From assembly GCA_031216445.1 (NCBI GenBank), contig CM062217.1:28400001-28464000 (forward strand): a stretch of DNA of 64,000 nt. The letters run 5' to 3'. Position numbers and translations under genes: made by a program. The notes below the pieces were generated by a model. The model was not told the DNA's origin. It saw only the letters and a program-made list of their open reading frames with translations, and did no database searches. Every line of letters begins with the position of its first letter. Position 1 is the first letter of the stretch. Origin of the DNA: Lateolabrax maculatus (Eukaryota; Chordata; Actinopteri; Acropomatiformes; Lateolabracidae). Below, piece by piece: positions 11,285 through 22,327 of this stretch.

Positions 11285-11925
11285 TACAACACAGCCAACC
11301 CGTCTCAGACAGCTAAGGTCGCAAAAGGAGGAAGCATTTAGGAGTGGAGACAGAAGCAGGTTCAAAGAGGCAAAGTACAGGTTTAGCAAGGAGGTGAGGG
11401 GAGCTAAACGACTGTATTCTGAGAAACTCCAACACCAGTTCTCAGCCAAGGACTCTGCTTCTGTCTGGAAGGGGCTCAGAGAGCTCACCCATTACAAACC
11501 CAGAGCCCCCCACTCTGCTAACGACTTGCGCCTGTCCAACAATCTGAACAAGTTCTACTGTCGTTTCGAAAGACAATGGGACAGTCCAGACACAATCCCC
11601 TGGGACTCCATCCACCAGCCCCAGGCCACCAGCTTCACCTCTCCCACCACTGCAGGGGCCTGGGCCTCTCCACAACTTCAAACCTCAGAGGCCCCCTTCC
11701 CGTCCACAGTGACACCTCTCTCAATCCTGGAGAGGGATGTTAACAGACAATACAAGAGACAGAACCTCCACAAAGCAGCCGGGCCAGACTCTGTCTCTCC
11801 ATCCACCCTGAAGCACTGTGCTGACCAGCTGTCTCTGGTGTTCACAGATATCTTTAACACTTCACTGGAGATATCCCACATACCAGCCTGCTTCAAATGT
11901 TCCAGCAAGAGATACTGTAAGACTT
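11285..11925 (+). mobile_element. LINE (non-LTR retrotransposon) ORF2 fragment, long unit 1
   Basis: A continuous frame of about 210 codons reads like the linker and RT start of a fish LINE: FKEAKYRFSKEVRGAKRLY, SVWKGLRELTHYK, LNKFYCRFE, then AAGPDSVSPSTLKHCADQL and the FNTSLE..IPACFK block. Both ends are truncated; there is neither endonuclease, catalytic RT nor 3' tail. The open frame runs in from the LTR side (an ATG-like start at 11127 lies in the LTR). It sits where gag should be. The exact clade (Rex/CR1/L2-like) is not certain. Confidence 0.75.
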
Positions 11926-12964
11926 AGAGCACACTGGCAGACGAAGAGAAAGACAAAAGACACTCACATATGTGCAGCCTGCAGTATACTGGATCCAATG
12001 GCCAGCTGACTCAGAACTTGCACACCAATGGAGTGTGTGAAAAGCCTGGATACAGAAAGAACTGCCCACAGCACAAGAACCACGACTGCCGCTGCACTGC
12101 ACTCTGATGTATGATGAGACTCAGCAACATACTGACTACAAAGAATGCTGGACAGAGTTGATTACAGGCAAAATATTATCTGTAATATGTCAAGACCTGT
12201 ATGTTGGACCACAAGGACCAGTAGCAGCAGTTACTCTACCACCAGAACTACGTCCCTGGTTTCAAGTCACCAGCTCCGTCCCACATGTTACACTCCTGAT
12301 AGCTAATGGACATGAATCACGTGACCTAGGACCGATGGTGAAGGCAGCACTACAAGTGACTGTATGGAAACCAACTCAGAACACGCATGTGCAGTCATCC
12401 TCCGATGGACAATATGTGAAAATATTTCTGCGAGCATATGACAAAGGAACAAGAGCCCAAGTGCTACTAAGTCAGAGATTCCCTACTCAACTGCCACTCT
12501 CAGAAGAACATAGTGTGCTACTACATCAGATACCACATGAGTTATGGTCACATCATAAAACAGATGTAGGGCTAGTTAGGTCAGCACAGCCAGTTCACAT
12601 CAAAGCAAAAGAGGGCATTGTGTTGCCATACCAAAAACAATATCCCATTAAACCACACCAAATAGCAGGTATAAGACCCACCATCAAGGGCTTGGTAGCA
12701 GCAGGTGTGTTAAAACCAACAAAAAGTCTGTGTAATACACCAACTTGTCCAATAAAACAAAATAAACTCTAGTGACTATCGATTGGTGCATGATTTGTGC
12801 GCCATTAATTCCACTGTAGATGCAGAAGTACCTGTGGTTCCAGACCCACATACTTTGCTTTCTAATATCCCACATGACGCCTGTTGGTACACAGCATTTG
12901 TTAGTGTGCCATTACACCCAGATTCACAGTATCTGTTTGCTTTTACATATCAAGGACAGCAGTA
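11926..12964 (+). pseudogene. ERV gag-end remnant and RT upstream half, long unit 1
   Basis: The first 180 bp are a degenerate cysteine/histidine-rich remnant (VCEKPGYRKNCPQ) that may be a nucleocapsid knuckle. The 12107-12772 frame covers a protease/RT spacer and the RT start (LWSHHKTDVG, YPIKPHQIAGI, AAGVLKPTKS), ending at TAG. After a frameshift, the 12783 frame gives the next RT block (VHDLCAINSTV, PDPHTLLSNIP, QYLFAFTYQGQQ). It is interrupted at 12964/12965 by the transposon's CACTG. The YVDD half lies beyond the transposon at 20347. Confidence 0.85.
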
Positions 12965-13140
12965 CACTGTAAATGCAAACATAGTATTTAATTAAAAATA
13001 GTAAATTGACTTAAATCAGTTTTTATCAAATTGCTATTAACGCTTACTTTTAGTAAGTTACTTGTAATTTGTGGTTGAAAAATCTCACCAGCTCAGTCTA
13101 CTTGAACTGGATTAATTTAGAAAAAGTATGTTTTCGATAA

Positions 13141-13390
13141 TTGTGCTTTTACAAGTACATTTACTCAATACTGCACTTAAGTACAAAGTACTTTAAGTAC
13201 TTTACTTTTTTTTTCATATTACTGTCTACTTTTACTCCACTACATTTCAGAGGGAAATATTGTACTTTTTACATCACTGCATATGTAATAATACATACGC
13301 AATATATAATAATAATCAGTAGTATGCTACTTTTAATTTTAATATTTTAAGTATTTCTTTTTGTGGTTATATGTTTTTTACTTAATTGAA
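13141..13390. repeat. Interspersed repeat rich in AGTACTTTTACTC motifs
   Basis: The stretch is full of AAGTAC/GTACTT and TTTACTCCACTACATTTC motifs, a composition I associate with a very common teleost repeat. Equivalent stretches lie at 30511-30763 and 41765-42015. It is nested inside the left part of the transposon, ahead of exon 1. Confidence 0.5.
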
Positions 13391-13489
13391 ATTTTCACTG
13401 CAGGAGCTGTATTGTAAAAGAGTAGTTTCACGGAGTGGTATTAGTACTTTTGCTTCGATTTGAAAACTTCGCCGGCTTTTTTTTTTTTT

Positions 13490-13641
13490 TTCCCGACCTG
13501 TGGGCATGCGCAACTCCGTCCTCTCTACGCCTGACGGTATGTCAACAACACACCCGCAACGGACGAGGAGCTGGACCTAATCCCTGCAACAGCACTCGTT
13601 AAGGTTATTTTCAGCATTCTTGTGCTTGGCACACTCATTTG
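13490..13641 (+). promoter_or_regulatory. Promoter-proximal region and 5' exon 1, copy 2
   Basis: A GC-richer block with GGGCATGCGCAA (NRF1-like, 13502-13513) leads into a probable non-coding exon that ends at the donor TTTG|GTGAGT (13642-13643). The transcription start is not defined by sequence. No long open frame joins it to exon 2. Present only in long units. Confidence 0.5.
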
Positions 13642-14161
13642 GTGAGTAATATTTTACCCTTGTTTAGACCGTTTTCTTTCTGTAAGTAAGCGCCATATTT
13701 TTCGTGCTTGCTAGTAATGATGTGTGTTGTAATGTCAGCTAACGCTGCCCCAGAGCTATATAGCTCTGAGCTAGCTGAACTATATTATGGACATAACGTG
13801 TTTTACTTTTGTCACGTTAAAGTTGAGGAGAAACTTTAGTGTAGCGGTCGCGGGCGTGCTCGTCACGTGCACGCGCACACCCGCTGTCGGAGTTGATTTT
13901 TTTTTCTGAGGCCAGTCATCTATGAGTACTCACTCACGATGAGAGACTGATCCCGGCGGTTTGTGAGTTTCCATGAGCAGGAGGGCATTCACATGGCAGA
14001 ACATCAGAACAAGTCTGGATGTATCATTTTATTTTACGCTCGGCTGTTAAGTTAGGACTATGCTAACTTAATGTTATTTTATTTAACCCTCCTCACTTAA
14101 CACTAGTCATATTTGTAGCTGTGTCGTTTCCATGGTTACCACGTTTAGCGCGCCCAATGAG

Positions 14162-14801
14162 CCGGTCACCCGCTCCACTCAGTGTGATCATTCTGCAGGA
14201 TCAATGAACTGTCAGCGTGTTTAATCAATCATAACTCTGAATACTAAACTGATTTTCACGGGATTGTTTAATGCAAACGTCACACATGTATATATAATAT
14301 ATATATATATTATATATACAGATATATAGGGAGAGAGAGATAGATAGATAGATATAGATTTTCATTTTTTTTTATATATATGTAGATATACATATTCATT
14401 TTTTCTGAGATCTAACTTCTGTCTATTGTGTTTTATCTTATATTGATGTATAATGTTGTATTGTTTCTTCATTTTTCAACTTATTAAAATAGCTGAGTAG
14501 TACACAATCTGCTTCTGCTTCTCTATCATATATTAGTGTTTTTATATATATGTGTGTGTGTGTGTATTATATTATATCATACATAGCATATATCACATAC
14601 CAGAATATTCTATTACCGTTATGCCTATTATGTATATTAAAATACGCCGAATCATGTGTCCGGTATCATGCCTACATGTATGACGTTTGCAGAAAAAAAT
14701 CCCGTGAAAATCAGTTTAGTATTCAGAGTTATGATTAATTAAATGCATTGACACTTCATTGTACCTGCAGACAGATTACACTGAGTGGAGCGGGTGACCG
14801 G
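14162..14801. repeat. 128-bp inverted repeat with AT-rich centre, copy 2
   Basis: The arms 14162-14289 and 14674-14801 are imperfect reverse complements (for example GGTCACCCGCTCCACTCAGTG against CACTGAGTGGAGCGGGTGACC). Between them lie TA and GATA runs. This would form a long hairpin and resembles a nested foldback/MITE insertion in intron 1. Confidence 0.7.
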
Positions 14802-14802
14802 T

Positions 14803-14816
14803 CCAAGATGGCGGCC
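14803..14816 (+). promoter_or_regulatory. YY1-type site CCAAGATGGCGGCC, copy 2
   Basis: This is a full match to the YY1 consensus, directly outside the right hairpin arm and within a CpG-containing stretch (14800-14960), about 385 bp upstream of exon 2. YY1 sites of this form often sit just downstream of transcription starts, so an alternative promoter here is plausible but unproven. Confidence 0.5.
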
Positions 14817-15199
14817 CCACGTCTCGTCAGCGCCAATAGGCAGTAGCGGTCGATGCAGCGTCTACTCTTTATATGTCTATGCCGCACACTGTTTACTTGC
14901 GCAGTGCTTGTCTGATCACAGGAGGAGTGCAGTGAGAGCCCGCAGATCAGATTTGGGACAGACAAAAGGGTCTCCCTGTCTGTCTTTTTATCATAGCCTG
15001 TTACCATTGCTGGCATACTCAGTGGCCTAAGTTATTCTTTAAGGTTATGTTGTCTAGAATATGTACATTACAGTACTGTCTTTGTGGGTAATAGGCCTAT
15101 GTTACAGTTTTCACTTGTACTGGAAACAAGATGTTTATGAGTTGTGGTGAGCTTTGGTTGTGTTAAATTGTTGTATTCTTCTTAACTGTCCCCTTCCAG

Positions 15200-15246
15200 G
15201 CTCAGGCAGATGGTGATCAATCCACAGTTCCCTTGATACCACATAA
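15200..15246 (+). other. Exon 2 (47 bp, non-coding), copy 2
   Basis: The exon lies between the acceptor CCCTTCCAG and the donor TAA|GTGAGT. In the frame that leads into the zinc fingers it ends with TAA, which places the start codon at the ATG in the large exon. Confidence 0.6.
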
Positions 15247-15497
15247 GTGAGTCATTTACCATTTACCTTTTGTACTGCTGTGTTCATTTGGTAGCTGTTC
15301 TTGTCTTAAAGAAGTGAAATGATTAAAAGCTTGATAATTAGATAGATTTTTGCAAGGATTTAGTTTTTTTCTGTTGCTCTGGTATTTCAAGTCTGATACT
15401 GCATGTTAGTGTTTTTGTTTTTTGTTTCTATTTTGCCGGGCTTGATGCTAAAATGATCTTTTCTTTTCAGATTTTTCAAGAAGACAAAAAACTTCCT

Positions 15498-16229
15498 ATG
15501 CAGTGGTCGTGTAAGTACTGCGCATTTTGTGCTGAAAAGAGGTGCTTCTTACTTAAGCATTACCGCTTAAAACACGGGTGCCACACTCGAATATCACCAC
15601 TACCGTGCCTTTATAAGGAGTGCCTGTGCACATTTAAATCTTTCAATGCACTCAAAGTCCACTTATCAACATGGCACACTCAAAAGGACCTGGGGAACGT
15701 GGGTGAAACTGCTTTCCATTGTCAGCTGTGTGACTTTGTGGAGCCTTGCACTGGAGCTGACTTTTTTACCCATTTACGAAGACATTTGAAGCTGAAGCAA
15801 AAGGTTTCCTGTCCATATCAAGGCTGTAGCTTTCAGAGCAATGTTTATTCAACCTTTAATGCACATAAAAGCAAAGAACATCAAGACCACAATAAGATGG
15901 CATTCAAACCTGAAATTGTGTCACATAATGTACTTGAGGTACCTCCACCTAATATAAATATTCAACCTGAGGATAGTGCCCCTGAAACTGATCAGGTTGA
16001 GTTTGAGGTTACTGAGCTCAATGAAGATGTGGGAGACTTGGAGAGTCAGTTGGAACATAATGTAGCTGCTGTTTTTCTGAAAATGTCATCGATTCTTAAC
16101 ATCTCTGAAAATGCCCTGCAAGAAGTTATAGAGCAGATCAACCAAATTTATGTGCTTTCACAGCCATTGTTACATACCTCGGTTGGAAAAATACTAAATC
16201 AACATTGTGGAGATGTTGAGGACTCTTAA
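15498..16229 (+). CDS. Four-C2H2 zinc-finger protein (truncated), copy 2
   Basis: 243 codons; exon begins 15471 after TTTTCAG. Differs from copy 1 by Leu to Ser at residue 4 and Thr to Ala at residue 9 (MQWSCKYCAFC); all zinc ligands are kept. This copy has exons 1 and 2 upstream, so it is one of three with a plausible promoter. Confidence 0.65.
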   Translation: MQWSCKYCAFCAEKRCFLLKHYRLKHGCHTRISPLPCLYKECLCTFKSFNALKVHLSTWHTQKDLGNVGETAFHCQLCDFVEPCTGADFFTHLRRHLKLKQKVSCPYQGCSFQSNVYSTFNAHKSKEHQDHNKMAFKPEIVSHNVLEVPPPNINIQPEDSAPETDQVEFEVTELNEDVGDLESQLEHNVAAVFLKMSSILNISENALQEVIEQINQIYVLSQPLLHTSVGKILNQHCGDVEDS

Positions 16230-17647
16230 GTGAGTGAGATAGCTAAAGTATTTACTGAGAATAATGTATTCCTGAAATTCACTTCTACTAGGGGGTCATT
16301 GTCAACCACTAGCAAGCGAACATCATACATTTGAAAAGAATTCTCAGTGGTGACGCCTATTGAGTTTGTCCTAAAAAATGACAGGCAGACAGTTGTGTAT
16401 ATCCCCATACTAAAAATGCTGCAGACATTACTAAACAATGGAGAAATTTTAGATAAGGCCATGTCATCTGAGACAAATTTGTCACAAGGATACAGATCTC
16501 ACAGGGATGGTTACCGGTTTAAAGACAATTCTCTCTTGACAGAGGAAGAATTCAGGATTGCTCTTTTCTTGTACATAGATGATTTTGAGGTGGCTAAGCC
16601 CTTGGGAACCTCCAGAAAGAAACACAAGCTGCCATCTACTGGGTACTTGGAAATCTACACCCTAAATATCGCTCCTCTCTTCATTCCATTCAGCTTGCTC
16701 TACTCATCATCGCTGAAGATGATATCAGGAAGTTGACTTTAAATGAGAGACCACAGTCTATTGAAGAATTAAAAGTGCAACTGGTAGATACACTGTCACT
16801 GCAGTATGACTTTAAACTGCAGTATGAAGATCAAGACTTCCATAATGCCCTCTGCAATTTGACTGAAATAACTGATTTACCTGAAAGAGCTACGCTCAAA
16901 ATCATCCCTCTTGTGACTCTCCATTTAACCGCATTGTCATCACCCACCACAACATCAGACACTGAGTGCAGCACAGCAGACACTGAGATCCTGTCGACAG
17001 GAAGAGCATCACCATCGCTAAGACAACAGTGGCCAGATTTCTTTGACATACCCAATTTCTCAGTTGATGTTGACTATAGACTCAGACAGGCAGATCTTGC
17101 CTTTATGAAGGATGGAACACGTATGACTCTACCACGAGATATGAAGCATGACATACTAGAAAAGCTTGCTGAGACGATGTACAGTTTCAAGGCTTACCCT
17201 AAAGATGATGACTTCAGCAGTGTTGCAAAAGCACTAATTAGCAAACACCCCTGCCTCACTGAGCCTGGACCACACAGATGGTATGGCTGGAAAAACAGCC
17301 TTAAATTATCGCACAAAGCTTCAAAAAGCTGGATGTGAGGATGTAGCAATCAATGGAGGCAAAAGAAGTAAAGGCAACCCAGAAGGAGAATCCTCAAGCA
17401 AGAATATCAAACGGCCAAAAAGAGGTGAAGCAAACTACCTACCTAACTTACCTGAAGGACATGATGAAACAAGCCTTGAAAATGCCAGAAAGGTTCTCGT
17501 GGAAGAAATGAAGAAGAAACAACCCAATGGCACTCTCATCTCACAAATGATGGACCAATCATTCCCACTACGCAGACAAGAAATTGTAGAAAAGGAACCT
17601 GCTGTACAGAACATTGTTGAACGATGGCCAGCACTCTTCACAGACAG
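16230..17647 (+). pseudogene. Transposase-like remnant joined to SAMD3-like domain, copy 2
   Basis: Carries the same TAA (16227-16229), TGA (16332-16334) and frameshifts (near 16629 and 17298) as copy 1. One substitution changes DKLSLQYD to DTLSLQYD. The exon ends at the GT of 17648-17649. Confidence 0.6.
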
Positions 17648-17793
17648 GTAAACTATTTTTGTTCTCAACCAATAAAATAATGCCTATCAAAAAGAAATTC
17701 AAGGTGTGTGGCTAGAAATCCAAACACACTTGTTGGAATGTTAACACTTCTGCCATCTCTCCATCCCTACCCACCCCTCTCTCTACTTTTCAG

Positions 17794-18996
17794 GTGTTTG
17801 CTGAGTTCAACAGAATCGCAAGTAAGAATCTTGAGGGAGACTTCTTTGAGGCTCTGGACCAGTATACCCCACGTTTCATTGAACTTTTCAAAACAAGAAG
17901 GGGAACTGTTGGCCAGAAGCTCAGTGAGCTGATGCAGCACATGAGCTGGATGGTAAGTAGGTTAATTTTGCTTTTGATCTGTGTGATAGTTCATCAATCA
18001 AGTTCTAAATGAGATGATCCAGCCCAACCTATTCTATTTCCTGTCTGACTTGTGCTTGTGCCTTGCAAATTACTCTGTTAACTGGTCTTTTCTCTCTCTG
18101 TGTATCATTAGACACCAGACGTGACAGTACTTCGCTCTGTTGTCCTCAAAGGCATTCCTATTTTACTTGGTGACGACTCCAGTGAATTCTTCAAGACATG
18201 CTCTGTAAGTACTTGCACATAAGAAAAAGTTTGGTCTGCATTAAAATAGAACTATATCTGTGCTGACATAGAAGATGTAATTTTATCTGCACAATATACA
18301 ATATACATTTTGTACAGTGATTGATGTATTTTGTATGGCAATTCCTCCACAGCTAATCTGAGAGGTATTTAAACAGCCAGTAAATAAAAATGAAATTTGC
18401 CACATAAACGTTGTACACATTAATTAATTGTAAATCTAAGGAGCAGGAGTCCAGGCTGAAAAGTCAGTGTCACTGTTTAAGAATATATGGACCTTGTGGA
18501 CCATAGCTTTAGTTTAATCATACCACATTTATTTTGTTGGTTATATTGTAACAATCCAGTATGAACACATATTTAAAACCATATTCCCTAGCAAATGCTT
18601 TCAACATTAAAAATGAATGTTTAGAAGAGCATAAATTGCCATGCTGAAGAATGTGTGTGTGTGTCTTTGTAGGGTACAGCGAGAGACGAGGCCCTAGAAT
18701 GCACTGTCGGTGTGCTGACAGTTGTCAGTGAAGATAATCCTCATGAGGGTCCAAGTTCAGTAGACCTCCAGCCCATCTCCACTGCCATCATTCTGGAGGG
18801 AGGTATCATCATGGATCATATAAAAAAACTTGCCTCAGGCAGTTTGTCTGTTATTTGGGCTTACATATGCTTTGCATTTGGATTACCCAAAATGCATGGC
18901 AAATACACTCAACTTCATTCAGACTGTGATGCTTGGACTGGGAAAGAAAACCTCCCACCAAAACTGTTAACTTTGAAGAACAGTCTACTGGGTTAG
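17794..18996 (+). pseudogene. 3' exons of SAMD3-like gene, copy 2
   Basis: Exons at 17794-17952, 18112-18204 and 18673-18996 with the splice sites of copy 1; AATAAA at 19889-19894. No copy-specific break seen in these exons. Confidence 0.65.
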
Positions 18997-20346
18997 ACCA
19001 GTAAAGAGCCATCAGCTGTCAGATAGCACTTTGTAAATTATGCAGCAGTTAATGTTCTCCTGTTATCAGAGAAAGTTTTATGCTTTCATGCAACTGAGCT
19101 GGCTTGTTTATGATCTCAAAAAAAAAAAAAATTCTATTAAAGTTTACCATGTTATGCTAGTATGCTAATGGTGGAAATAGCGCCACCTTGTGTTGCAAAG
19201 AGTTGTTAGATAATGTTGTCAGAAAGGAACCTAGCAAGGTTGACCTGTTTACATTTGTGTTTTGGGAAAACTTTTAATTATAGTAGTTATAATGTAGTAC
19301 AAATACAAAACCCAAGGAGTGATGTTTTTCTGTGTTGGTTTAAACCTTGGACTGATGCTCGCTTTGGGACACAAAAGCATTTGTTGTACTTTCAGTTTTG
19401 ATCAGAAATGCAATGATTTTGCATGCACTGAAGTCCTGTAATTATCAGGTGTTTACCTGTTTAATATTGTGAGACTGTTACATGCATAGAATTAGCTCAC
19501 AAAAATGTGGTTTTATTTTTGCCATGTCCATGTCATGTTCTACAGTCAAATCAAACCACAAGTTTGTTGTTTAGCTGCTGTTTTGTACTTGAATGTACAA
19601 GAAAGTGATACTTGGGAACAGAACACTTGAGGCTGAATAATAGATTTAATGCATATTGTTATTACAATAGCCTAACAGACATAGATCACACTATGAGCAA
19701 TTTTGCAACTAGCTTTAAAATACATTAAATATGACAAGAGGATAGAGAACAGTCATTTTATTGTTTATTGTAAGGTTATTACATGAGTGATAAAACACAC
19801 ATTTTATATTGGAGAATTGGAATCAAAAGTAACAATATCGAACATTTATTGTTCAGCCTAGATCTGTCAGTGATGCAATTATTTTTTTAATAAATGTTGT
19901 AATGCAGCTGAACAAACCCAGTGAGTGTTCTTTTAAAGTATATGTTTGCGGTGTTTTTCCCTTTATTAGGTAATAACAGCTAAAATAGATAAGAAATGGG
20001 AGAAGGACAAGGACCCATTCAAGGAAATTGGTTTGTTTAATTTAACTGAACTGAAATGAACTGAAAAAAAATGAGTGAGTAGTAAGTAGTAGGTATCATA
20101 ATTCTAAGTGGGGTTAAATTTGTATCAAGCAGTCCACACAAAATGAAAAAATTAAGTTAACACTAAGCATGGCTATTAAGTTACATGAACTTTTTTTTTT
20201 TTTTTTAGTTGTACTACTTGATTTGGTACTGCACACTTAAAATAAACAAGCTTTTCTAACTCACTATTCTTAAGATTACTTTGCTTAATTTGCAACGAGT
20301 TTGCATACTTTTTTTAAGTAAGGTCAACTAATTAGATTTTACAGTG

Positions 20347-20897
20347 AGTATACATACACACGTCTCCCGCAGAGCTATGTTGAAAGTCCCTCAATATTCA
20401 GTCGAGTATTGGCTAATGACCTGCAACACCTAGACGTGTCCAGTACAGTACTACAATATGTAGATGATCTCTTGATATGTAGCACCTCCAAAGCTCAATG
20501 TGCACAAGACTCAGTCTCAGCCCTGATGGCTTTAGAAAAGGGGGCTCACAAGGTGAGTAAAAATAAATTACAGTTTTGCCAGACACAGGTTGAATACTTA
20601 GGTAGACAACTCTGTGGCACTAAATGAGCTATAGTGCCCTCACAAATTGAGGCAGTATCGAAAGCTCCCAAACCACAAACGGTGAGACACATGTCGTCAT
20701 TTCTGCCATCTCAGCTTTACTAGAAGCCATACACCATCCAAAAGTGTTAGCCATCATTAAATGCGTAGCTCATCAAAAAACGAATTCCCTGATAGCTAAA
20801 GGCAACAACTTAGCAGATGAAGCCGCAAAACGCATAGCTACACCCACCTGTATAGGACCACTGCTAGTAGCTGGAGATTGTGAACCACTGACAAACT
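20347..20897 (+). pseudogene. ERV RT downstream half and RNase H end, copy 2
   Basis: The YVDD-containing frame is open to 20627, then RNase H end sequence follows to the microsatellite. Its phase continues that of the RT half ending at 12964. Confidence 0.8.
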
Positions 20898-21174
<277 letters not shown>

Positions 21175-21447
21175 TGTGCTGCTATGTAATAGCAGCACAA
21201 CATCAGGCAAGTCCATATGCACATTCTGTATGGGCAAAAAGGGGGGCAAGTATAATCACTGAAGAAGGTCCATCACATGGGCTATGGCGAAGTGCACATG
21301 GACATATTGTCCTCCCAACATCTTTGGTACAGGTTGCTACACGTAGTGCGCATGGTCAGGACCATTGCACAAGTGGGGAGGTGTTGAGACGCCTTCAAGC
21401 AGTCTGGTGGTCACCATTTTTCCGACCTGCGTTTGTAGCTGAGACAA
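21175..21447 (+). pseudogene. ERV integrase N-terminal fragment at second short junction
   Basis: Same fragment and same breakpoint (AFVAET joined to intron 2) as at 3750-4021, showing that both short units come from one deletion event. Confidence 0.75.
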
Positions 21448-21595
21448 TTTTGCAAGGAAGGTTTTTTTCTGTTGCTCTGGTATTTCAAGTCTGATACTGC
21501 ATGTTAGTCTTTTTGTTTTTTGTTTCTATTTTGCCGGGCTTGATGCTAAAATGATCTTTTCTTTTCAGATTTTTCAAGAAGACAAAAAACTTCCT

Positions 21596-22327
21596 ATGCA
21601 GTGGTTGTGTAAGTACTGCACATTTTGTGCTGAAAAGAGGTGCTTCTTACTTAAGCATTACCGCTTAAAACACGGGTGCCACACTCGAATATCACCACTA
21701 CCGTGCCTTTATAAGGAGTGCCTGTGCACATTTAAATCTTTCAATGCACTCAAAGTCCACTTATCAACATGGCACACTCAAAAGGACCTGGGGAACGTGG
21801 GTGAAACTGCTTTCCATTGTCAGCTGTGTGACTTTGTGGAGCCTTGCACTGGAGCTGACTTTTTTACCCATTTACGAAGACATTTGAAGCTGAAGCAAAA
21901 GGTTTCCTGTCCATATCAAGGCTGTAGCTTTCAGAGCAATGTTTATTCAACCTTTAATGCACATAAAAGCAAAGAACATCAAGACCACAATAAGATGGCA
22001 TTCAAACCTGAAATTGTGTCACATAATGTACTTGAGGTACCTCCACCTAATATAAATATTCAACCTGAGGATAGTGCCCCTGAAACTGATCAGGTTGAGT
22101 TTGAGGTTACTGAGCTCAATGAAGATGTGGGAGACTTGGAGAGTCAGTTGGAACATAATGTAGCTGCTGTTTTTCTGAAAATGTCATCGATTCTTAACAT
22201 CTCTGAAAATGCCCTGCAAGAAGTTATAGAGCAGATCAACCAAATTTATGTGCTTTCACAGCCATTGTTACATACCTCAGTTGGAAAAATACTAAATCAA
22301 CATTGTGGAGATGTTGAGGACTCTTAA
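21596..22327 (+). CDS. Four-C2H2 zinc-finger protein (truncated), copy 3
   Basis: Identical to copy 1 at the protein level as far as I can compare, including MQWLCKYC. This shared variant goes with the shared short junction and ties copies 1 and 3 together. No promoter-bearing exons upstream. Confidence 0.65.
   Translation: MQWLCKYCTFCAEKRCFLLKHYRLKHGCHTRISPLPCLYKECLCTFKSFNALKVHLSTWHTQKDLGNVGETAFHCQLCDFVEPCTGADFFTHLRRHLKLKQKVSCPYQGCSFQSNVYSTFNAHKSKEHQDHNKMAFKPEIVSHNVLEVPPPNINIQPEDSAPETDQVEFEVTELNEDVGDLESQLEHNVAAVFLKMSSILNISENALQEVIEQINQIYVLSQPLLHTSVGKILNQHCGDVEDS

Larger units (their letters stand above)
12965..20346 (+). mobile_element. CACTG transposon, copy 2 (complete)
   Basis: This complete 7382-bp element begins CACTGTAAA and ends TTTACAGTG, a 9-bp perfect terminal inverted repeat with weaker similarity inward. 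It is flanked by AGTA on both sides (12961-12964 and 20347-20350). The flanking RT pieces are in the same phase once the element and one AGTA are set aside. CACTG termini and a 4-bp duplication point to the CMC group (CACTA/Mirage/Chapaev, also called EnSpm). It carries exons 1 and 2, the large exon and three 3' exons of one gene. With no transposase core visible, it looks non-autonomous. Confidence 0.8.

Noticed and set aside
11264..11908. Three minus-strand frames opposite the LINE fragment
   Set aside because: The plus strand has clear LINE ORF2 motifs; the opposite frames are shadows.
15453..15497. Upstream ATG (MIFSFQ...) as the start of the zinc-finger protein
   Set aside because: It lies in intron 2, before the acceptor TTTTCAG; exon 2 ends in an in-frame stop, so the next ATG is the likely start.
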